A DNA stretch of 64,000 bases from Mactromeris polynyma (Eukaryota; Mollusca; Bivalvia; Venerida; Mactridae), in the NCBI GenBank assembly GCA_032209605.1, contig JASFXZ010000003.1, positions 35,366,762-35,430,761 on the forward strand, read 5' to 3'. The notes under the pieces are model-generated. The model ran no database searches. It had not been told where the DNA came from and worked only from the letters and a program-made list of their open reading frames with translations. This document shows, piece after piece, positions 37,601-46,600 of the stretch. Position 1 is the stretch's first letter; each line of letters opens with the position of its first letter. The position numbers and the translations under genes were made by a program.

Positions 37601-40600
37601 ACAAATGCTCGAGTGTCCTGTAGAATAAGTAACTTTTTGTTCCCATTGGTGTTATGATTGGTAACTTCTGTCAGTAGAAATTAAAATAGTTATGCAGGGT
37701 TTGGTTGTACACAATTAAACCTACTTCATCTCTGAATCATGTGTAGTCAATTACATTGATGACTGCTTAAGTATCTATTGGAGAGTTTATAAATTTCATA
37801 ATTGTACTGTTGCTGTACATGTAATAGAGAGTTATTGTAATGGAAAGGCATAATGATGATATTAATGTGAATTCTTTATTTTATTATGGTAATATGTTAA
37901 GATAGTTAAATTATCAACATATATCTTATTTACATCTTATTATGAACTTACATAAAACCAGTCATTTATCTGGAATGACTTCCAGTCCATTCTGACACAT
38001 TTAGTTTAATGTATAATGCTGTTAGATTGACTGTGAACAGGTTTATGAACGTTTAGGATCGATCCATGTCAATTTAGGTAAAGAAATTCTCTCGTGCGTG
38101 AAACTGTAACTGCTGTTTGGTTTACTTTTCTATCAAAACACAACCACAGCTTTTTCTCCGTCAAGCTTACGGACAAACAAACATTTCAAGACACATACTT
38201 TGAAATGAAATGGTCCAAGTAATATATTCATGGATTTGTAGTTAATAAAACAACACTATGTATATGATTGATAATTTCCCAAACATGATACATGATATTT
38301 ACAGCAATTATGTATATGTATGGATATGACTACATAATGCGTTATACATATAGTAATGCATTCTATGACTTTCAGAGTTCAATGATAACAGCAGTGGATC
38401 CTCGGCATCTAGTTCAACCAATACATCGCCATTAAATTCTCCTGATAAATGTAATAAACCACTGCTGGGTCTGAATGGTCTATCTCGCCAAAACTCTACT
38501 AAATCTCCATCAAGAGTTCATAGTCATAGGTATGTACAGTATACCAGTAAGTGCTTGACATTCATTTTTTATCTAAGCAACAAAATATCCCTTCATTTTG
38601 TGTTTTAAGTTTTATACATGAATGAAATAAACACATTGTTCTGTTGTGCAATACATGAAAACCTTCTATCTTGAATTATTTATTTTACCATAGGTCTGTA
38701 TTAGTCTCAGAAAATGTTCTTGACATACGTGAAGTAACTGGGAATCACTATTGATTGCACTGAATCAGCTGAATTAAAGTTCTTAGTAATATCAGATCAA
38801 TAGTTTAAATTATAATATCTTTATGTTAACCTGAAATGTTAAGCTTTGGTTGTGCTGTGTAGTTTTGCTTTTCTGCTCTGTAATATACCAATACATGAGT
38901 CTTACCCATTTGCAGCAGTTCAATGGGGAAATATGATGCACAGAGAAAGATTTCCTTCAAGAAACCCAACCCTAGTGCAAGTCTTGGTATCTCATTGGCT
39001 GGTGGTAATGCTACTGGTATATTTGTACACAATATAGAGGAGGATAGTCCAGCTGCAGGACATAATGGAGTCCATCCAGGAGACCAGATACTAGAGGTAT
39101 ATACGTCTACCTTAAACATAGCTATTGATGTTAGAGAAGCAGATACTTGAAACAGTGTTTATTTTAGTTCCAAAGAAGCAAATTATGAATTTGCACCAGT
39201 GTTGTTGCTTTTGATGAAGCTTGGTGACATATAATCATTAACTTAGGACTTGAATGTGTGACATTGTGGATTAGTCACCAGTTTTATCCAGTATAGCAAT
39301 AAGAGTACCCGATGGTAAGCCTTGTGTAAGTAAATCGAGCGTACTAGCAGTAGCATAATGGGGTTACATCATCAATTCCAGTTTTTTTTAACCCTTGCAT
39401 CAATTACTGTAAAACTTCACCTAAAAGACCACATCAATAATAAGACCTCCTTAAAATTAGGAACACATTTTTTCAAATTCATTTCCCCCTTTTTGCTCTA
39501 TATTCAACCTCAATATTAAGACCACTTCAATAAGACCAGTTTTTAAGGATACCAGGGATGGTCTTATTATTGAGGTTTTACTGTATTTATTTCATGGTGT
39601 TTATTTATGTATTGTGATTACAGTACAATGGCATAGATTTTACACGTGCCACCGCTGAGCAAGCCTACAGACATATAACTGAACCATGTTCCTCTGTAAG
39701 AATACGAGTCAGATATCATCCATCACGTAAGTTTGTCTTTTATTACATCAGAAGTCAGTATCTGAGGTGTAATTATATTGCATATGAATAATTGATTATC
39801 GTTTGAAATGTAATAATACTGGTATGAGAAATAAAGTTAAATACTTAATGTCAGCACACTTTCTGCATTGTATAAAGATTACCAGGCCAATTATGGTAGC
39901 ACAACTCCTTTCTCATATCAGAAGTATAATTTGAATAAAACATGCATTAACTAAAGGGAGATCACTCAAAAAATTAGTTTTGACTAAAAAAGAGAAAAAT
40001 GATAGATTTTGCTTAAGTAATCTAGGATACAGATTCTTCCCCAAATTTCAGTGTTTTTCTTAATTTTAGTACATGTATGTACATGTACTTATAACAAATG
40101 AAGAAGATATGATATGACATGCCATTTTTCTTAGTCACCTGTGTCTTGAAAATATCAAATCTTTTAGATGTATTTAACCGATTGATTTGCAAATATAAAC
40201 TTATATGGAAGACATGGTTGTAAAGAGACTATTGAGTTTCATAAGGAGGTTTCATAAGGAGGTTTAAATTGTTTAAGCCTGCTCAGTTAGCTCCTTTGTA
40301 GAGCGCTCTCTATTGCTAATCTAGAGGTCTTGAGTTCAAAACCCGGGCTATGCTTATGTTCTCCTGTGACAATATCATGCATTCAAAGTCATTTGTCCTC
40401 CACCTCTGATATATGTGGAGAAGTTGTCAGTTGGTTGTGTAGGAGCAGGCAAGTGATGGTTGGTAACCCAGGAGCACTGGTTTGGTCAACTGATTGCTGT
40501 ATATGACTGAAAAACAGCGTAAGGCCTGAAACAATGGATCAATCAATTTAAATGAATGAATTTGCACTTGTAGTGTACAACAAGGTGAGGACCAAGAAGA

Positions 40601-43600
40601 GTGTAGATTCTGTGTATGTACGAACTATGGTGGATCATACACCAGAGAAGGAAGGAGAACTGGCCTTCAGGAAAGATGACTTACTACACATTGAGGACAC
40701 TATGTATAAAGGACAGAAAGGTGTTTGGTATGCTTGGATAATATCTGAGGATGGACAGATGATTAAAGGTGGCACAGTTCCTAGTAAAGACAAGTAAGAC
40801 ATTTGGGTTTTCTATAGAAAATCAGTAAAGTATAAGTACTTGTGCAACAGTTTGATTGGCAGGATAATATTACATTATTGTTGAAGTCAGATGGACTGAA
40901 ACAGAATTATACAGTGGAACACCCTTATAACGAATTTCTGGGGACCTGGAGATTTACTACGTTATATCCAAACTTTGTTATATCCATACAACAAAATTTT
41001 ATTTCAATTCTATTGATATAACAACTTTCATAATAACATCCTGTTTTCACACCCAAACCAAATGTGATTTTGGGACCCAAAAATGACGCTATATTCAAAT
41101 TCATTATAACCGTCTAGTTATACATCAAATGTAGAAGAACTTAGTCGGGGAATAAAAATTACTACATACTTTCCGATTTTGTGTTGTAACCGAGTACGTT
41201 ATAAGTGTGTTCCACCGTATACTGGTTTGTTAAGTCAATGGAGAAAACGAAAATCAAGATAAATTTATTTTTCGTTTTTTTTACCACGAGGACAGTGTGA
41301 TGTGTTTTGCTCATATCAAGGGGTGAAAGCCAATCTAAACTATTTGCATGTAAGTAAGAAAGCAGATAGACTTGTTTTGCTTTCACTTTCAAATATCGAT
41401 GATTTAAGTCATTCCTACAGAAAACTAAATTTGATTTTCTAAGAATTTTCTTGTTCTCATATGTAGGTTAGAGGATGATATGTCTCTTCATAGAAGCACG
41501 TCTGAAAGTCTTAGTCTGCATGATTCAGAAGAATATAAAACCCCTGCACGACGTGGATCTGGGTCAGCCAGAAGGAGCTTTTTCCGTCGTAGTAAGAAAC
41601 ACCAGAGGACTGGGTCAAAGGATAGTCGTGACTTCAATTCATTCTCGGACGTCTCGCTGAATAGTGATTCTCTGCCTGTTCTTGATGGTATGTATATAGA
41701 TATGTGTATGTACACATTCTGTAGTCATGGCATAGTTTTTACGTAAAAACAAGTCAAGGCATGATTATATTAGATTATGTACTATGTTCTGATCCTTCTG
41801 AGGTCAGACATATTTCGTCGATGAACTAGGTGTAAGACCTCATGTACGCGTAGGTTTTTCAACTATTTGGTTGTTGAATTCTTCTTCGCTGAAATATAGA
41901 TTGTAGTATATATTGTAAATGAATATTCTTTGAATCTTTATCAGTTGTTTTGTCAACCATAATTTTATATTATATAAGTCATTAGTAGATTTGGATAGTA
42001 CTAGTTGTGGTCAATATTTGAATGTTATCCTTATAACCTGTTCTTTGTTGCTGTTTTCCAGATCTTTCCATGTATTCATACCTCAGTGTTGAAAAGTTAG
42101 AATGTAAGTATTTGCTGATTTTTCTAATTTCCCTTGTTAAGAATTCTTGTAATTATGTACATTTAAATGTGTTTGTTTTGCCAAAAATTGTAATAGACCT
42201 ATATGTCTGTCAACTTGTACCAACATTTTTCTTGAAAACTGCCTGTGTCCTGTTTGTCATTAATTAAGGCTATTATTGTTGATATAGATATTTTTTCTGT
42301 AAATTATTCTGTAAATTACTGCCCCTCTTCAATAACCAGTTACATAACTAAGATTGTGGAATCATCCATTTTCATATTCAGGTTTGTTATAAACTCACCA
42401 TGATAAATTAGAAATATGATATATTTACAGACAAGAAGACAAGACCTGTTTTACTGATCGCTCCGCTAGCAGATGCTCTCATCCAGAAACTCTCCGCTGA
42501 ATCTCCAGATAAATACTACTATTGTGAAGCTTGTGAGTTATCTCCCTTGTCAGATTTGACTTTTCATGTCATTTCAAACCTTAGATATTATATATCGACT
42601 GCATTTGATATTGCGAAATGATACTGAGTTTAATGTTTGCAGTTAGTTATGGTTACTGTAGTGGTCACGCATGAAACAAACATCTGAAATTAGAATATGC
42701 TGTATTATATTACAGTTGTTAACTTTGTCCATAACATGTATGCCCTTTTAAGACATTTAGATGTCCATAATATCAGCTACCTTGACACTTGTATCTAAAA
42801 CAGTGTTCTATAGTTACAGATAATATACTTAACGCCATTGAAAACACATCTAAAATGGGGCACATAGGAAACTGAGATTACAAAAAACAAACATACTTCA
42901 TTTCAGTAACATTTCCTAGATTTAATCATTGATGAAATTAAGAATTATTGGTCTTTAGTCTAATAACATTTTTAACTACAACATACACATAAGTAACAGT
43001 AAAACGCTTCAGACAGTTAAAAATAAGGCATATTTCACAGTCTATACATTTAATGTTGACTGTCATATACATGAGATCTCCTTGGTTGTCACTGCGACTG
43101 CCTTACTTGAACTTTCATTGTACTAAAGGGACAAACTGAAAATATCTGGGTCTTTGTCTTTGTTTTTAATTCTGACCCCACCACTGTGGACCCAAACGGT
43201 TTGGAATCTGAGTTGAATACAAAGTCACAAAGTTTGATGCACAATGCCAGTGTTGTAAATGACTGATGTAGTGTTGTGTAGTGTATACATGTATTGTATA
43301 TGTTTATTGTAGCGAACATCCAGACATCTCCTCATTCAATGGAACAAGCATTGAAAGAAGGACAATATATAGATTACTGGCAACAAGATGAACGATATTA
43401 TTGTATACGACTCAAAGATGTAACCGACATGTGTGATAAAGTAGGTCCAATATTTCTTTCCATTGTCTGTTATTTCAGGTGATTTCATATTAAACTTGAT
43501 AGATTTTAATGCAATATATTTTAGCATTACTGAGGAATAGAAGATAAGTCTACAGCTTGCTGTGCTATTTGTGAGGGACTTACAATTGAATGGATAATAA

Positions 43601-46600
43601 TACAGTAAAACCTCACTTAAAGACCACCTCAATAATAAGACCACCTCAAAATTAAGAACACATTTTCAAGTCCAATTTAACTGTTTTGCTCTTTATTCAA
43701 GCTCAGTATTAAGACCTCTTCAATTAGAAGACCAGTTTTTCTGAGTCCCAAAGGTGGCATTATTATTGAGGTTCTACTGTATGTTTTTGATGAAGACGTA
43801 CACAAGTGATAACCGAGTGTAAAAAAAGAGATGCTATTTTAATACTCATTTTAAACTACACTGTAATTTGTTGTTACGTTGATAGAGATACTATATGGTG
43901 TCCATTTAACCACTATCTTAGATATACAATTAGCTGTGTTTCCACTTAAAGTGACTATTATGAACTAACGGTGATCATCTGTTATAGCACTTCTGATAGA
44001 TCGCATATCTAGCTTCTAAAGCCATGATATTTCTGCACTTCTCACATTCTGCTAGAAACCTTTGTCTGGAAGATCAATTATAAATTACGTTACATGTACA
44101 TGTATGTACAATATTGTCAGTTCTCCATGCATTCATTAATACATTTGTAAGTACTCTTCACACATTGTTGTTGTATTTTCAGGGCATTCATTGTTTATTG
44201 AATGTGAATCCACTGTCTATAGAACGGTTACATCGACAACAAGTTTACCCAATTGTGATATTTGCTAGACATAAGTCACACAAACAGCTGAGGTAAGAAG
44301 TTACTAAGAACACAAGTCTGCAAAACAACATTTCATGTCATGTACATGTATAATATTAAAATCTGATCACCAACTTGGTTTATAACTATGAATGTGAATG
44401 TCATTTTCATGATTATCCCATATACCACTATTACTTCTTCTTGTTTCATTTAAGTAACAGTTGTGAATTAATAATCTTGTATGAATGTTTAAATGAAGAC
44501 TCAGATTGCTTGTAAGATATCACAAATATTGGTAACATTCATCATCAATATCTTTTGGTATTTGTGTTAACACTCGGTGTTAATAATTACTCCCAGACCT
44601 CATATTCCACTTAAAATTTCTACACAAATGGGCTACAAAGAATATTCAGCACTCATTTAATATAATGAAACACTTTTATGTACTCAATGAGTCTCAACCA
44701 GACTTGTAAGAGTAAATTTTGCGATTTGAGTGCTGAGTGTAAGTATTGGTTATAATCCCAGGCCCCATGTATGTGATGTAAGGATAAAGTACCAGTTATA
44801 TTATATTGACTACTGTCATGCAGTATTGTATCATTGTCATTGTCCTGAATATGCATCCAATTGTTTTATATTGTCAGCTTGTGGTAGTCAAATATTAAGA
44901 GGAATTTCAGTAAAACTGTTTGTTCTCTGTTAAAACTGTCGTCAAATTCTCTTTCCTGCTGTTTTCATTTCCTGCTTTTTATAATTGGGTGGCGAGAGTT
45001 ATTGATGTTGTACTGTCTGTTCATCTGTATAATTGGGTGGCGAGAGTTATTGATGTTGTACTGTCTGTTCATCTGTATAATTGGGTGGCGAGAGTTATTG
45101 ATGTTGTACTGTCTGTTCATCTGTATAATTGGGTGGCGAGAGTTATTGATGTTGTACTGTCTGTTCATCTGTATAATTGGGTGGCGAGAGTTATTGATGT
45201 TGTACTGTCTGTTCATCTGTATAATTAGGTGGCGAGAGTTATTGATGTTGTACTGTCTGTTCATCAGGGGTTGGATTTCAATGAAACTTCGCATCAGTTA
45301 TTGGTACAAAATCTAGTTGTGCATATTGTCAGCATTTTTAGTCTGATTATTTTTGACAGGGCTATGGACCTTTTGAATTTATAGGAAAAACAAGCTCTAG
45401 TTTGTTTATTTTGTATGGAATTTCTCATATGACATATTAGTTGAAACCCAGTTGTTTTACATCTACTATAGTTTCTGTATCTGTTGTTTTCAGAGAGATA
45501 AAAGATGTTCAATTTCTACCTGAGAAATTGAGTTTGAAGTCAGCAAAGGAATTATTTGAATATTGTCAGAAAGCTGAGCAAGATAATCGTCAGCTAATAT
45601 CTGGTAAGTTTGTGACTCCAATGTTCTTGTCAAGTCTTCGTATAACCAAAGTGATCTATACTAAATATATAGTTTATATATTATTTATTTCCAATTCCTT
45701 ACTAACAAATGCAACAGTCTGATTAGTGACCTGACCAATCAGTGTAATATAACACTAGCGGGCAACTTTGTACAAGCCTTTTAAAGAGTATACAATGTTG
45801 TATCGAACTGTATGTGCCGTCTAACAACTTTGTATGTAAACGCAGCATATAAGAATACATTAAGAAGTGATATAGTATTTCAATGATACAGTAAAACCTC
45901 TCTTAAAGACCTCCTCAACATTAAGAACACAATTTTCAAGACCATTTACCCTATTTTGCTCTATTCAACCTCAATATTAAGACCACCTCAATAATAAGAC
46001 TAAGAGTTCAAGGGTCACCAGGGTGGTCGCATTATTGAGGTTCTAATGTAGTTTATATTCACTCACAGGAATCAAGCTAGGATCAGATTTGAGGGAGAAG
46101 TCACTTCTCCCTTCAGCTGAGATTGGGAGAAGTGGGGCTAAATTTGGAAGAAGATGCATCTGCATCATTGATTTTATTCCTTACACTAGAGCTTTTCGTT
46201 TTGAAAATTGTCGATATGAACAAATGGTCAACGACTTCTTTGCCCAAGTCACCTAGAACTGTATTCCATAGTGACTCGCATATGACAAAATATTTGTTGT
46301 GTGGGAATCTATATAAAATTTGGTGATATTTATGTATAAATGTGACCATGACCTTCACAAACAAGTTGACACTACTGACAAGGCTTTCATACTACAGCAT
46401 TCTTTATTGCTTAATTACTACTTCAACCTCAAGTTCATTGTGTCTGTCTGGACATATATTATTCATGTGTTTGTGATAGAATTTGTGCTGATGCTCATAG
46501 AATTCCAAAGACATTCTAAACACAAACAAAAATCAATGATGGTGTTAACAATATGGATACATATTTACTTCAGGATTATGTATCATACAAACAAATCTTA

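Noticed and set aside
44920..45316. Repetitive open frames on both strands of about 100 codons
   Set aside because: They arise from the 48-bp tandem repeat.
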